Shown: one piece after another, positions 27,998-37,198 of the stretch
How the letters are laid out: each line of letters starts with the position of its first letter
How positions within the stretch are numbered: position 1 is the stretch's first letter
Assembly: GCF_023243115.1 (NCBI RefSeq)
Contig: NZ_CP085081.1
Location: forward strand, 1,302,001 to 1,366,000
Reading direction: 5' to 3'
Origin: Sediminicoccus sp. KRV36
GTDB lineage: Bacteria > Pseudomonadota > Alphaproteobacteria > Acetobacterales > Acetobacteraceae
DNA: 64,000 nt
Program-made: the position numbers and the translations under genes
Notes under the pieces: generated by a model
Told to the model about the DNA's origin: nothing
The model's database searches: none
Seen by the model: the letters and a program-made list of their open reading frames with translations, nothing else

Positions 27998-29472
27998 GGG
28001 CTGAGCACGCTTCGCACGGCGTGGTGCCAGTCGCTCTTGCGCCGCGCCGCCTCCTCGGGCGCCATGCCGGGGAGGAAGCGGCGCTCCAGCCGCCAATGGG
28101 TGGGTGCATCGCCAGGCGGTGGCAGCAGCCCGGCCTGGAGGCCGGCGAGATAGGCGGCCCCCAGCGCGGTCGTCTCCGGCACTTCGGGGCGATCCACCGC
28201 CGCACCCAGGATATCGGCCAGGAATTGCATGGTCCAATCGCTCGCCACCATGCCGCCATCCACGCGCAGCACCGTCTCCTGCAAGGCCGGCCAGTCGCGC
28301 CGCATGGCGTCCAGCAGGTCGCTGGTCTGGAGAGCGACGGATTCCAGCGCGGCGCGGCAGATCTCGGCGCGGCCGGACGCACGGGTCAGGCCGAGGATGG
28401 CGCCGCGCGCGGCCGCATCCCACCAGGGCGCGCCCAGGCCGGTGAAGGCGGGCACCAGGTGCACCCGCTCGGCGGGATTGGCGTGGGCGGCCCATTCGCC
28501 GGCCTCACGCGCATGCTGGATGATGCCGAGGCCATCGCGCAGCCATTGCACCGTGGCGCCCGCCATGAAGATCGAGCCCTCCAGCGCATAGGCCCGCTTG
28601 CCCTGCAATTGCCAGGCGATGGTGGTGAGCAGGCGGTTGCTGGAGGCCACCGCCTCCGCCCCCGTGACCAGCAGCGCGAAGCAGCCGGTGCCATAGGTGG
28701 ATTTCATCATGCCGGGCGTGAAGCAGGCCTGGCCCATGGTCGCTGCCTGCTGATCCCCCGCCATGCCCAGGATGGGGATGGAGCCGCCCAGCAGCGTGGT
28801 CTCGCCAAAAGGGGCCGCGCAGTCGCGCACCTCCGGCAGGATGCCCATGGGCACGCGGAACAGGGCGCAGAGTTCGGCGTCCCAGATGCCGCGGTGGATT
28901 TCAAAGAGCATGGTACGCGCGGCATTGGTCGCATCGGTCGCGTGGACGCGCCCTTCGGTCAGGCGAAACAGCAGGAAGCTCTCCACCGTGCCGAAGCAGA
29001 GCTCGCCCCGCTCGGCGGCGGCGCGGGCGCCTGGCGTGTTGTCGAGCAGCCAGGCGAGCTTGGTGGCGGAGAAATAGGGGTCCAGCAGCAGGCCGGTGCG
29101 GGCCGTGACCAGGGGTTCATGCCCCGCCGCGCGGAATTCGTGGCAAGCGGCGGCGGTGCGGCGATCCTGCCAGACGATGGCGCGGCTGACGGCGCGGCCC
29201 GTGGCGCGCTCCCAGAGCAGCGTCGTCTCGCGCTGATTGGTGATGCCGATGCCAGCGACGTCCCGCGCCGTCCCACCCGCCTTGGCCAGCGCCTCACGCA
29301 ATACGGCGATGGCGTGGCCCGCGATATCCTCCGGCTCATGCTCCACCCAACCGGGTGCTGGGAAATGCTGCGGCAAGTCCATCTGGGCCGTGGCAAGCGG
29401 CACCAGCCGCGCATCGAAGGCGATGGCGCGTGTCGAGGTCGTGCCCTGGTCCAGGGCGAGCAGCAGGGGCAT
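27994..29472 (-). CDS. glpK: Glycerol kinase (FGGY family)
   Basis: 492 residues, normal length. Phosphorylates glycerol to glycerol-3-phosphate with ATP. FGGY motifs: [15 protein letters not shown] (phosphate-1), [25 protein letters not shown] with the glycerol-binding arginine, [50 protein letters not shown] and [20 protein letters not shown]. All point to GlpK rather than another FGGY kinase. Unusually it heads an operon with a SelA-like enzyme, AtuA, an AtuA-related protein and a Bug protein instead of glpF or glpD. The substrate might therefore be a glycerol analogue; sequence alone does not settle this. Confidence 0.9.
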   Translation of the reverse strand: MPLLLALDQGTTSTRAIAFDARLVPLATAQMDLPQHFPAPGWVEHEPEDIAGHAIAVLREALAKAGGTARDVAGIGITNQRETTLLWERATGRAVSRAIVWQDRRTAAACHEFRAAGHEPLVTARTGLLLDPYFSATKLAWLLDNTPGARAAAERGELCFGTVESFLLFRLTEGRVHATDATNAARTMLFEIHRGIWDAELCALFRVPMGILPEVRDCAAPFGETTLLGGSIPILGMAGDQQAATMGQACFTPGMMKSTYGTGCFALLVTGAEAVASSNRLLTTIAWQLQGKRAYALEGSIFMAGATVQWLRDGLGIIQHAREAGEWAAHANPAERVHLVPAFTGLGAPWWDAAARGAILGLTRASGRAEICRAALESVALQTSDLLDAMRRDWPALQETVLRVDGGMVASDWTMQFLADILGAAVDRPEVPETTALGAAYLAGLQAGLLPPPGDAPTHWRLERRFLPGMAPEEAARRKSDWHHAVRSVLSP

Positions 29473-29619
29473 GGCGTTGTCTCCCGGTCATCGGGCATGA
29501 GGAGAGGAAGGATTTCCACGGGGGTCAACCAGCATGGGGGGCAACCAGGGCGTGGCGCTGCCAATTTGACGGAGCGCGGCGCCGGCCCGACAATCCGGCC
29601 ATAGCCCAGGAGCCACACC

Positions 29620-30795
29620 ATGCCTGTCAACAACCGCATCGCCGCCATGGCGCCCGAAATCGCCGAATGGCGCCAGACCATCCACGCCAATCCCGAGCTT
29701 GGCTTCGAGGAGCATGCGACCAGCGCCCTGGTGGCCGAGAAGCTGGCCGCCTGGGGGATCGAGGTGCATCGCGGCATCGCCGGCACCGGCCTGGTGGGCG
29801 TGTTGCGGAATGGGGATTCGGGCCGCTCCATCGGCCTGCGCGCCGATATGGACTGCCTGCCGATGACCGAGGAAACCGGTGCGCCGCATGCCTCCAAAAC
29901 CCCTGGCAAGATGCATGCCTGCGGCCATGACGGCCACACCGCCATGCTGCTGGGTGCCGCCAAATACCTGGCCGAGACGCGCAATTTCAACGGCACCGTG
30001 AACTTCATCTTCCAGCCGGCCGAGGAGGGCCCGGGCGGTGGCCGCGTCATGGTCGAGGAAGGGCTGTTCGAGCGTTTTCCGTGCGACAGCGTCTATGGAA
30101 TCCACAATGACCCTTCGCTCGCGCTGGGCGAGACTTCCATCGTGGCCGGGCCAATTCTGGCCTCCGCCGATACTGTCACGTTCCATATCCGCGGCTTGGG
30201 TGGCCATGCGGCGCGGCCGCATATGGCGATCGACCCCGTGCTGATCGGCGCGCAGCTGGTGGTGGCGCTGCAGGGCATCGTCTCGCGCCGGGTGGACCCG
30301 CTGGACAGCGCGGTGCTGTCCCTGTGCATGTTCCATGCCGGAAGCGCCTCCAACGTCATCCCCGAGACCTGCGAGATCAAGGGCACCATCCGCACGCTGA
30401 AGAAGGAAACGCGCGCGGCGATGGAGCGCCACATCAAGCGCATCGCGGCCTCCGTCGCGGATGCCTTCGAGGCGGAAATCCGGGTGGAGTGGAAGTCGGG
30501 CTATCCTGTCACGGTGAACCATGAGCGTGAGGCAGACCTTGCGGCCAAGGCGGCCGCCAAGGTCTTCGCGCCCGAGGGGATCATCCGCAAGCGCCCGCCC
30601 ATCATGGGGGCCGAGGATTTCTCCTACATGCTGGAGAAGCGGCCGGGCGCCTTCGTGAAGCTCGGCCAGAAGGCGCCGGACGGGAAGGGCGGCGTGCCGG
30701 TGCACCACCCGAAATATGATTTCAACGACGATGCGGCGCCGCTGGGGGTGGGTTTCTTCAGCGCGCTTGTGGAGCAGGAACTGCCGCGTTCGTAA
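29620..30795 (+). CDS. M20-family amidohydrolase (hippurate hydrolase / N-acyl amino acid aminoacylase type)
   Basis: 391 residues. Di-zinc carboxypeptidase-like amidase that hydrolyses N-acylated amino acids. Start WRQTIHANPELGFEEHATSALVAEKL, metal-binding KMHACGHDGHTAMLLGAAKYL (about 98-118), QPAEEGPGGGRVMVEEGLF with the general-base glutamate (about 130), GLGGHAARPHMAIDP in the lid domain, and PIMGAEDFSYMLEKRPG with the last ligand region. AGGAG lies 6-10 bases before the ATG at 29620. Single-gene unit, divergent from the glpK operon (147 bases). Followed by the palindrome cluster at 30796-30901. Confidence 0.92.
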   Translation: MPVNNRIAAMAPEIAEWRQTIHANPELGFEEHATSALVAEKLAAWGIEVHRGIAGTGLVGVLRNGDSGRSIGLRADMDCLPMTEETGAPHASKTPGKMHACGHDGHTAMLLGAAKYLAETRNFNGTVNFIFQPAEEGPGGGRVMVEEGLFERFPCDSVYGIHNDPSLALGETSIVAGPILASADTVTFHIRGLGGHAARPHMAIDPVLIGAQLVVALQGIVSRRVDPLDSAVLSLCMFHAGSASNVIPETCEIKGTIRTLKKETRAAMERHIKRIAASVADAFEAEIRVEWKSGYPVTVNHEREADLAAKAAAKVFAPEGIIRKRPPIMGAEDFSYMLEKRPGAFVKLGQKAPDGKGGVPVHHPKYDFNDDAAPLGVGFFSALVEQELPRS

Positions 30796-30901
30796 CAGGG
30801 GCTCTGCCCCTGGCCCGGCAGGAAACCAGTTTCCTGCAGCTTCAATTGAGAGGGTTGCAGGGGACGCGTCCCCTGCCGGGATGAGGGGCAGCGCCCCTCA
30901 T
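30796..30901. repeat. Cluster of four nested palindromes between convergent genes
   Basis: Four inverted repeats fill the whole gap between convergent genes: 30796-30812 (7-bp stem CAGGGGC, loop TCT), 30818-30837 (8-bp stem GCAGGAAA, loop CCAG), 30857-30876 (a perfect 20-base palindrome around ACGCGT) and 30881-30901 (9-bp stem ATGAGGGGC, loop AGC). In addition CCCGGCAGG (30814-30822) pairs perfectly with CCTGCCGGG (30872-30880), giving an alternative long-range stem that competes with hairpins 2 and 3. It looks like a repetitive extragenic palindromic element of a kind common in Rhodospirillales and probably ends transcription from both sides. Confidence 0.75.
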
Positions 30902-30904
30902 CCT

Positions 30905-31879
30905 TCAGTTCTGCAAGGTGATGTTCTTCGCGCGAACAACCTCGCTCCAGCGCGCCAGGTCGCTCTCCATCACCGAACGCAAGGCCGCGCCATCGCCGCC
31001 CACCGGCGTCGCTCCCTGCTGCACGAAGCGCTCGCGCACTTCCGGCGTGGCCAGCACCTTGCCGATCTCCTCCTGGATGCGGGACACGAGCGCAGGCTCC
31101 ATCCCGCGCGGGCCGAGCAGGCCGTACCAGAAGGAATAGGTGAAGTTGATGCCGAGTTCGCGGGCGGTCGGCACATCGGGCAAGGCGGGAATGCGCCCCC
31201 CTTGGGTGCCGATGGCAATCGCCCTTGCGCGGCCGTCACGCACGGCACCCAGCACGGTCGGTGGGGCCGCGATGAGCAGGCCGATGCGTCCGGCCAGCAG
31301 GTCGGTAAAGGCTGGCCCCATGCCGCGGTAAGGCACATGGGTCAGCCGGATGCCGACCAGGTCCTGGAGATACTCGGTGTAGAGATGCGGTGAGGAGCCA
31401 GCCCCCATCGAGCCGTAGAAATTCGCATCCGCCGCCTGGCCGCGCGCGGCCTCCACGAAGTCACGCAGGCTGCGCACCGGGGAATTGGCCGGCACGACGA
31501 AGACCGTCGGGTAGTCCACCAGCAACGAGATGGGCGTGAAATCGGCCGCGATATCGAAGCCGAGATTGGCATGCAGCGGTGGCGCGGTGGCCAGGGAGTT
31601 GTCGGTCAGCAACAGGGCCGTGCCGTCATTGGGTGCCCGCACGGCCGCCGTCCAGCCCACCACGCCGCCGCCGCCCGCGCGGTTCTCCACGATGAAATTG
31701 CCGCCCGTCTGCTCGCCCAGGCGCTGGGCGAACAGGCGCGCCACGAAATCCGTGGTGCCGCCGGGCGGGTAGGTGATGATGATGCGAACCTGCCGCCCAG
31801 CCGGCCAGCTCGGCGATTGCGCCAATGCGGGCGCGGCCAGGCCGAGCCCTGTCGCGGTCAGAAGATTGCGGCGCTTCAT
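30905..31879 (-). CDS. Bug/TctC-family periplasmic solute-binding protein
   Basis: 324 residues from the ATG at 31879. Signal peptide MKRRNLLTATGLGLAAPALAQ; then VRIIITYPPGGTTDFVARLFAQ, FIVENRAGGGGVVGW, FTPISLLVDYPTVFVVPANSP and YRGMGPAFTDLLAGRIGLLI, the complete Bug pattern. It ends the leftward operon that begins with the racemase-like gene (racemase-like, AllA, MetE-like, Bug), 41 bases after the MetE-like gene. The ligand may be an allantoin-derived or ureido compound, by position only. Confidence 0.92.
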   Translation of the reverse strand: MKRRNLLTATGLGLAAPALAQSPSWPAGRQVRIIITYPPGGTTDFVARLFAQRLGEQTGGNFIVENRAGGGGVVGWTAAVRAPNDGTALLLTDNSLATAPPLHANLGFDIAADFTPISLLVDYPTVFVVPANSPVRSLRDFVEAARGQAADANFYGSMGAGSSPHLYTEYLQDLVGIRLTHVPYRGMGPAFTDLLAGRIGLLIAAPPTVLGAVRDGRARAIAIGTQGGRIPALPDVPTARELGINFTYSFWYGLLGPRGMEPALVSRIQEEIGKVLATPEVRERFVQQGATPVGGDGAALRSVMESDLARWSEVVRAKNITLQN

Positions 31880-31920
31880 ATGGTTTCTCCCTGTTGACGC
31901 ACAAATCCAGCACATCGCCG

Positions 31921-33084
31921 TCAGCCCGGGCCGAGCAGGCGGCCAGAGGCGATGCGCGCCCCTTCCGCCATGCTGCGCAGCTTGGCCCAGACCACTTCGG
32001 CCACCACGCGCCCGCGCCCGGCCGAGGTGTCGAAGCCGCAATCGGTCCCCGCCATCAGCCGGCGCGGATCGCCCATGCTCTCGGCGATGCGTTCGAGCCG
32101 TTCGGCGACGACTTCGGGGTGCTCGACGAAATTGGTGAGCGTATCAATCACCCCGGCCACCAGGATCTGATCCTCGGCCAGCGGCATGCGGCGGAAGACC
32201 CGGTGTTCATGCGCGTGGCGCGGATTGGCGAAGGGCAGCACGAAGCCACCCACCTGCGCCTGGCGGATCACCGGCCAGATATCCTCGAAGGGCACGTCAT
32301 GGTCATGCGGCGCCTCGTAATTGCCCCAGCAGACATGCAGCCGGATGCGCTGCCGCGGCAGCCCTTCGATGGCACGGTTGATGGCGGCGACGACACGCTC
32401 GGAGAAATGGAGGAAGGCCGAGAGGGGCTTGTCCTGCCAGGCGCCGTGGCGCTCCAGTGCGAGGTCGGGGCAATCGATCTGCAAGGTGAAGCCGGCGGCC
32501 AGGATGGCGCCGTATTCGGCCCGGAGGGCATGGGCCAGTGCATCGAGATAGGCATCGTCACTGGCGTAATGCTGGTTCTGCACCACGGCGGCGAGGATGC
32601 CGGGTGACGGTGCGGCCATGAAGCCGGGCGCATCCGGGCTGCCCAGAGCCGCGCGAAACTCCGCGCATTCCGCCTGCATGGCGGCCGTGCCCACATAGGT
32701 CACGGGGCCGATGGCGGCGGGCAGGTTGCTGGTGACGCTGGCGGCCTCCTTCCCGGCGAGTCCGGCCTGCATCTCGGCCTTGAATTCCGGATAGGCGTCA
32801 ATATCCTGGAAGCCGCCACGCGCGCTGCTGCCACCGAGGCCGGTCAGACGGTCCCGCAGATACAGCACGAAGGATTCGCGCCCCTGCTCGCCATCATTCG
32901 GGATATCAATGCCGGCCGCGCGCTGCTTCGGGATGATGGCCTGGACGGCGGCGCTGGAGGCGGCGGCCAGTTCCTGCGCGTCCACTGCCTCGCCCCGAGC
33001 GCGGCGGGCGTGCAGCTTGGTCAGGGCGCGCGGCCGCGGCAGGCTGCCCGTATGGGTGGTCAGGATGCGCCCGGTTGATGGCAT
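31921..33084 (-). CDS. Cobalamin-independent methionine synthase II-type (MetE C-terminal-like) protein
   Basis: 387 residues. TIM-barrel methyltransferase of the UROD/MetE superfamily, half the length of full MetE, lacking the N-terminal barrel. Start TTHTGSLPRPRAL; zinc ligands plausible in RLHVCWGNYEAPHDHDVPFE (His and Cys, about 247-249), a glutamate on the next strand and the Cys in MAGTDCGFDTSAGRG (about 354). Core-MetE proteins like this occur in catabolic clusters with uncertain methyl donors and acceptors, so methionine synthesis should not be assumed. Lies between allA (61 bases upstream) and a Bug gene. Confidence 0.83.
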   Translation of the reverse strand: MPSTGRILTTHTGSLPRPRALTKLHARRARGEAVDAQELAAASSAAVQAIIPKQRAAGIDIPNDGEQGRESFVLYLRDRLTGLGGSSARGGFQDIDAYPEFKAEMQAGLAGKEAASVTSNLPAAIGPVTYVGTAAMQAECAEFRAALGSPDAPGFMAAPSPGILAAVVQNQHYASDDAYLDALAHALRAEYGAILAAGFTLQIDCPDLALERHGAWQDKPLSAFLHFSERVVAAINRAIEGLPRQRIRLHVCWGNYEAPHDHDVPFEDIWPVIRQAQVGGFVLPFANPRHAHEHRVFRRMPLAEDQILVAGVIDTLTNFVEHPEVVAERLERIAESMGDPRRLMAGTDCGFDTSAGRGRVVAEVVWAKLRSMAEGARIASGRLLGPG

Positions 33085-33145
33085 GATGTTTCCCCCTGGA
33101 TTGCAGGGGGTTTAGGTCATTCGCTTCGCGTTGGGAATAATGGGC

Positions 33146-33622
33146 TCACCCGCGCAACTCCACGGCTTCCTCCAGGGTGGCCCATTCCTCGTCATCCGGT
33201 TTGTGGCCGGTGGTCCACATCAGGATGGCGAAGCGCGCGGGCCGGTCCAGCACGCGCAGCGGATGATGCCAGCTGCCCAGATGGTAATTCACCGCCTGGT
33301 CGCCGCGCACGAGGAAGCCGCGCAGCCCCGCGATGTCGGGCGCGCCGCCGCGATCGGGCGCCACCATCACCACCCAGCGCGAAACATCCATCGGCACGAA
33401 GCATTGCGCGGACCGGTTGTGCCGCTCCATCTGTGTTGCCAGCAGCGGCAGGGCCACAGGGGCTGCGTGGTTGAAAGCCAGCGTGGGCGTGCTGGCGCCA
33501 TCGCGCGCCACCACGCTGGCGCCCAGCGCGGGCCTCTCACCCAGGGCGGGTGGGTCCATCACATCGCCGAAGGGCCGAAAGGCTTCGGCGGTGAGCGGTT
33601 CCAGCCGCAGGATGCGGCCCAT
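33146..33622 (-). CDS. allA: Ureidoglycolate lyase
   Basis: 158 residues, normal length. Splits ureidoglycolate into glyoxylate and urea at the end of allantoin breakdown. Family marks: RLEPLTAEAFRPFGDVMDPP at the start, NRSAQCFVPMD, SRWVVMVAPD, GDQAVNYHLGSWHHPLRVL (about 103-121) and the closing EEWATLEEAVELRG. The ATG shares one base with the stop of the racemase-like gene (TGATG). Glyoxylate formed here could enter the sgaA/hyi/glxR pathway encoded 29 kb away in this window. Confidence 0.88.
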   Translation of the reverse strand: MGRILRLEPLTAEAFRPFGDVMDPPALGERPALGASVVARDGASTPTLAFNHAAPVALPLLATQMERHNRSAQCFVPMDVSRWVVMVAPDRGGAPDIAGLRGFLVRGDQAVNYHLGSWHHPLRVLDRPARFAILMWTTGHKPDDEEWATLEEAVELRG

Positions 33623-34359
33623 CAGTTTGCGCCTTCGGCATAGAGCGCCGTCAGCCCTGGCTCATAGCCGGCAAGCGCGCGGCCGCGATGCGGGCGCCGT
33701 ACGGGCGCGAGGCCGGCCAGCGCCGCGGCCAGCCGGACGCCCGCCGCCGTGCCATCCACCAGCGGGGCCGCCACATCGGGCGCCAGCAGCGGCGCGAGGC
33801 CAGCGAGCGGGCCGCCCGCCAGGATCACCACCTCCGCGCCATCCTGCTCTATGCTGGCGCGGCACAGTTCCAGGATCATGTCCCGCCTCTCCTCCGCGAC
33901 GCGCCCCGGATCGCCGGAGAAGGCGGGCCCCATGCGGAACCCGGCGCAGCGGTGAGCGAGGCCCGCATGCTCCAGGCAATCCACGAACATGGGCTTCAGC
34001 GCCGCGGTGAAGCTGACAATGCCGAAGCGGCGGCCAAGCATGCTGGCGGCATGGAAGGCGGCCTCGCTGATGCCGATGACGGGCACGTCGAACAACTCCC
34101 GCGCCGCGTCCACGCCTGGATCGCCGAAGCAGGCGACAACGGCCGCGTCGAATTGCCCACGCCGGGCGGCAAGTGCCGCGACCGTCGCGGGCCCTGCCAC
34201 GGACCAGTCGGCCCGCGTGACGATGAGCGGCAGGCCAAAGGGCGCGCTGACGGTCTCCACGCTGCAACCTGGCGGCAGGGCGGCCTGCGCGGCCAGGGCG
34301 ATGCGCGCGGTCACGCTCTCGGTGGTGTTGCTGTTCACGACGAGGATGCGGCAGGTCAT
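33622..34359 (-). CDS. Asp/Glu/hydantoin racemase superfamily protein
   Basis: 245 residues. Start RILVVNSNTTESVTARI is typical of hydantoin/allantoin racemases, and VVACFGDPGVDAARELF (Cys77) holds the first catalytic cysteine. The position of the second cysteine (around residue 181 in hydantoin racemases) reads EVVILAGGPLAGLAP, without cysteine. With allA downstream, an allantoin racemase or a related decarboxylase/isomerase acting on ureido acids is plausible, but the one-base mechanism would be unusual. First gene of a four-gene leftward operon; divergent from the chemoreceptor gene with only 38 bases between starts. Confidence 0.82.
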   Translation of the reverse strand: MTCRILVVNSNTTESVTARIALAAQAALPPGCSVETVSAPFGLPLIVTRADWSVAGPATVAALAARRGQFDAAVVACFGDPGVDAARELFDVPVIGISEAAFHAASMLGRRFGIVSFTAALKPMFVDCLEHAGLAHRCAGFRMGPAFSGDPGRVAEERRDMILELCRASIEQDGAEVVILAGGPLAGLAPLLAPDVAAPLVDGTAAGVRLAAALAGLAPVRRPHRGRALAGYEPGLTALYAEGAN

Positions 34360-34397
34360 GGGCGGGTCCTGATCAAGCTGTGGCCGAGGCGGGGTGA

Positions 34398-36035
34398 ATG
34401 GATGTATCCTATCCCGCGATGGCTCCCGACACCCAGGCCCCAGCTTCGAGCATGATCCTCCCCGTGGGGAAGCCGCCGGCGCGCGGCCGCCTCTTGGGGC
34501 GCATCGGCACGCGCGCTGCCGTCATCCTCGTGTTGATGTTCTCGGTGCTGGCTTTCCTCGCCGGCAATTCCCTGGTGCTGCTGACGCGCCAGGGCGCCAT
34601 CATCGAGCAGATGGGCGTGCGTGACCGCGCGGCGATCGAGGCGGTGGACGATTTTTCGAATGATGTCGCGGATTTCGCGCAGGCCTTCGCCGCCGTGCTG
34701 GCGGGCGTTCTGCCGCCCACCGTGACGGCGCCGCGCATGCAGCGCAACGCGGCGGGCATCACCGAGAGCTTCGAGCTGCTCTATGGCCTCGTGCAGGCGC
34801 GGATTGATCCCGTCGCCGCCGCCGGTGCGCGGGACATGGCCGCCCGGCTGCCGGATCTGGGCGAGCGTGTGCGCGATGCCTTCGCCCGCCGTGCCCGCGA
34901 CCAATACGCGCCCCTCCAGGAGGAGTGGCTGGACATGGTGGTCGCCTTCAACACGCTGGCCAGCCTTGCGCGCGGCATCGCCAAGGCGGATGCGGATGCC
35001 AATCTCAACCGGGCGCATGCGCTGCAGGCGGAGGGGCGGAAATACACCTATGTCGCGGCCGGGATCGGGCTGCTTGGCCTGGGCCTCGTGTGGTTCGTGC
35101 TGGTGCAGTTGACGGCGCGTCCGCTGTCGCGCCTCGCGCGGTCGATGCAGCGCCTGGCGCGCGGCGATGCCGAGGTGGAAGTCTCCGAAGCCGGCCGGCT
35201 GGACCAGGTGGGGGAAATGGCCCGCGCGGTGGAGGTGTTCAAAACCAACCTCGCCAATTCCAACCGCCTGATGGAGCAGGCGCTGGAAGGGGCACGCCGC
35301 ACCGCCGTCGTCACCAACCAGGCCAGCCAGGCCATCGGCCAGGTCAGTGACGGCGCGATGACGCAGCTGGCCGAATTGCGCCAGGTCTCGGACGCGCTCT
35401 CGCACACGGCCGATGCGGTCGCCGATGTGGGCCGCAGCACGCAGCAGGCGCGCGATACCGCGAGCGAAGCGCAAAGCCTGCTGGGCGAAAGCCTGGAGAA
35501 GGTGCGCCTGCTCATCGAGACGGTGGATGCCGTGGGCGAGGATACCGAGCGCGTGACCCGCATCGCCGGCACCATCGCCAAGATCGCGACGCAGACCAAC
35601 ATCCTCGCGATCAACGCCGCCATCGAGGCGGCGCGCGCGGGCGAGCATGGCCGCGGCCTTGCCGTGGTGGCGGAGGAGGTGCGCGCGCTGGCCGCGAATA
35701 CCGAGGCCTTGGCCCAGGAAATCGCCGATGTGGTGCTCGCCGCCGGCCGGCGCACCCGCGAAGGGGCGGGAACCGCCGCCGCCGTGGGCGAGGCGATGGA
35801 CGGCTTCGAGCGCCTGACGGGCGAGTCCGCGCGGCTGGCGGCGGCGATCGCCGTCGCCATGGAAGAACAGCAGACGACCGTCGCCTCGCTCGATGAGCGC
35901 GTGGCGACGCTGACCCGCATCGGCCAGTCCAACGCGACGGCCGCCGAGGAAATCACCGTGACGATGATTGATCTCTCCCGCCTCGCCGCCGAATCGCGGC
36001 GCGCGGTGGAAAGCATGGCAGCACGACCGGAATGA
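34398..36035 (+). CDS. Methyl-accepting chemotaxis protein-like receptor
   Basis: 545 residues. TM1 about 40-62, a helical periplasmic domain of about 150 residues, TM2 about 217-238, HAMP about 240-295 ([20 protein letters not shown]), then a cytoplasmic MCP signalling domain whose hairpin tip [20 protein letters not shown] (from about 399) contacts CheA and CheW. The periplasmic domain is helical without a recognisable PAS/Cache motif. No CheR-binding pentapeptide is present at the C-terminus (ends MAARPE). The stop overlaps the start of the receiver-phosphatase gene as ATGA, so receptor and phosphatase are made together. The ATG at 34419 is an alternative start. Confidence 0.92.
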   Translation: MDVSYPAMAPDTQAPASSMILPVGKPPARGRLLGRIGTRAAVILVLMFSVLAFLAGNSLVLLTRQGAIIEQMGVRDRAAIEAVDDFSNDVADFAQAFAAVLAGVLPPTVTAPRMQRNAAGITESFELLYGLVQARIDPVAAAGARDMAARLPDLGERVRDAFARRARDQYAPLQEEWLDMVVAFNTLASLARGIAKADADANLNRAHALQAEGRKYTYVAAGIGLLGLGLVWFVLVQLTARPLSRLARSMQRLARGDAEVEVSEAGRLDQVGEMARAVEVFKTNLANSNRLMEQALEGARRTAVVTNQASQAIGQVSDGAMTQLAELRQVSDALSHTADAVADVGRSTQQARDTASEAQSLLGESLEKVRLLIETVDAVGEDTERVTRIAGTIAKIATQTNILAINAAIEAARAGEHGRGLAVVAEEVRALAANTEALAQEIADVVLAAGRRTREGAGTAAAVGEAMDGFERLTGESARLAAAIAVAMEEQQTTVASLDERVATLTRIGQSNATAAEEITVTMIDLSRLAAESRRAVESMAARPE

Positions 36036-37198
36036 GCGCCGAAATCCTGGTGGTGCCCGAAATTCTTGTTGTTGATGACAGCAGTTTCAACCGGCTGCTG
36101 CTCAAGCGTCGCCTCGCCGAACTCGGCTACCCCGAGCCCGCGATGGCAGCCAATGGGGTGGAGGCGCTGGCCGCCATCGCCGCCAAATCCTTCGATGTGG
36201 TGCTGCTCGATCTCGAAATGCCGGAACTCGACGGCATCGGCGTGCTGGAACGGCTGCACACGCAAAGCAACGCGCCGCCGGTGATCGTCATTTCGGCCCA
36301 GACCGAGATGTCGGGCGTGATCCGCTGCATTGAGCTCGGCGCCGAGGATTACCTGCCGAAATCCTTCGACCCCCCCCTGCTCCGCGCGCGGCTTCAGGCG
36401 GTGCTGGAAAAGAAGCGCCTGCGTGACCTCGCAGCCGAGCGGCTGCACGCGCTGGAAGCCGAGCTGGAAAGCGCGCGCCGCGCGCAGCTCTCGCTCGTGC
36501 CGCGTGATTTCGCAGCGCTCTCACGCGGGAGCCTCACGGTCGCGGCGCATATGGAGCCGGCGCGTGAGGTGGGGGGCGATCTCTACGACATGCAATGGAT
36601 CGGCGCGCATCACCTGATGTTCGTGGTGGCGGATGTGGCGGGCAAGGGCGCCTCGGCCGGGCTGACCATGGCGCGCAGCATGGGTCTGATCCGCGCGGGC
36701 GTTCGCCTTGCCGCCGCGCGCGGCGAGGTCCCGGACCCGGCCGATCTGCTGACGCTCGCCAATGGCGATCTCGCCGCCGATAATCCCGACATGACCTTCG
36801 TCACCGCCGCCCTCGCCATTCTTGAGGCCGGGACGGGGGCGGGGCGCATCTGCGTCGCCGGCCATGAGGCGCCGCTGCGCCTTTCGGCGGCCGGGGTGCA
36901 GGTGATGGGCGGCTACCGGATCCAGCCGCCGCTCGGCATCATCGAGGACCTGCCCTACACCAGCGCCGCCTTCACCCTGGCCCCGGGCGAAGCGATGCTG
37001 CTGCTCAGCGATGGCGTGACCGAGGCGCATGACATGGAGGGCGGGTTGTTCGGCAAGGAGCGCGTGCTGGCGGCCCTGGGCCATGAGGCGGAGCCGGCCG
37101 CCGCCATCGCGGCCCTGCTGAAGGATGTCGCGGATTTCGTGCGCGAGGCGCCGCCGGCCGATGACGTGACGGTGCTGGCCGTGCGCTACGCCGGCTGA
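36032..37198 (+). CDS. Receiver domain fused to PP2C/SpoIIE serine phosphatase (RsbU-type)
   Basis: 388 residues. Residues 9-130 form a receiver domain with acidic pocket ILVVDDSS, phospho-acceptor Asp60 in [13 protein letters not shown] and the lysine of YLPKSFDP. A coiled-coil linker ([20 protein letters not shown]) leads to a SpoIIE-type PP2C domain (about 165-388) with [33 protein letters not shown] and the terminal [12 protein letters not shown] metal residues. It would dephosphorylate a STAS-domain antagonist once activated by phosphoryl transfer from CheA. The partner STAS gene is in the facing operon. The 3-prime end overlaps the end of cheA by 13 bases. Confidence 0.93.
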   Translation: MSAEILVVPEILVVDDSSFNRLLLKRRLAELGYPEPAMAANGVEALAAIAAKSFDVVLLDLEMPELDGIGVLERLHTQSNAPPVIVISAQTEMSGVIRCIELGAEDYLPKSFDPPLLRARLQAVLEKKRLRDLAAERLHALEAELESARRAQLSLVPRDFAALSRGSLTVAAHMEPAREVGGDLYDMQWIGAHHLMFVVADVAGKGASAGLTMARSMGLIRAGVRLAAARGEVPDPADLLTLANGDLAADNPDMTFVTAALAILEAGTGAGRICVAGHEAPLRLSAAGVQVMGGYRIQPPLGIIEDLPYTSAAFTLAPGEAMLLLSDGVTEAHDMEGGLFGKERVLAALGHEAEPAAAIAALLKDVADFVREAPPADDVTVLAVRYAG

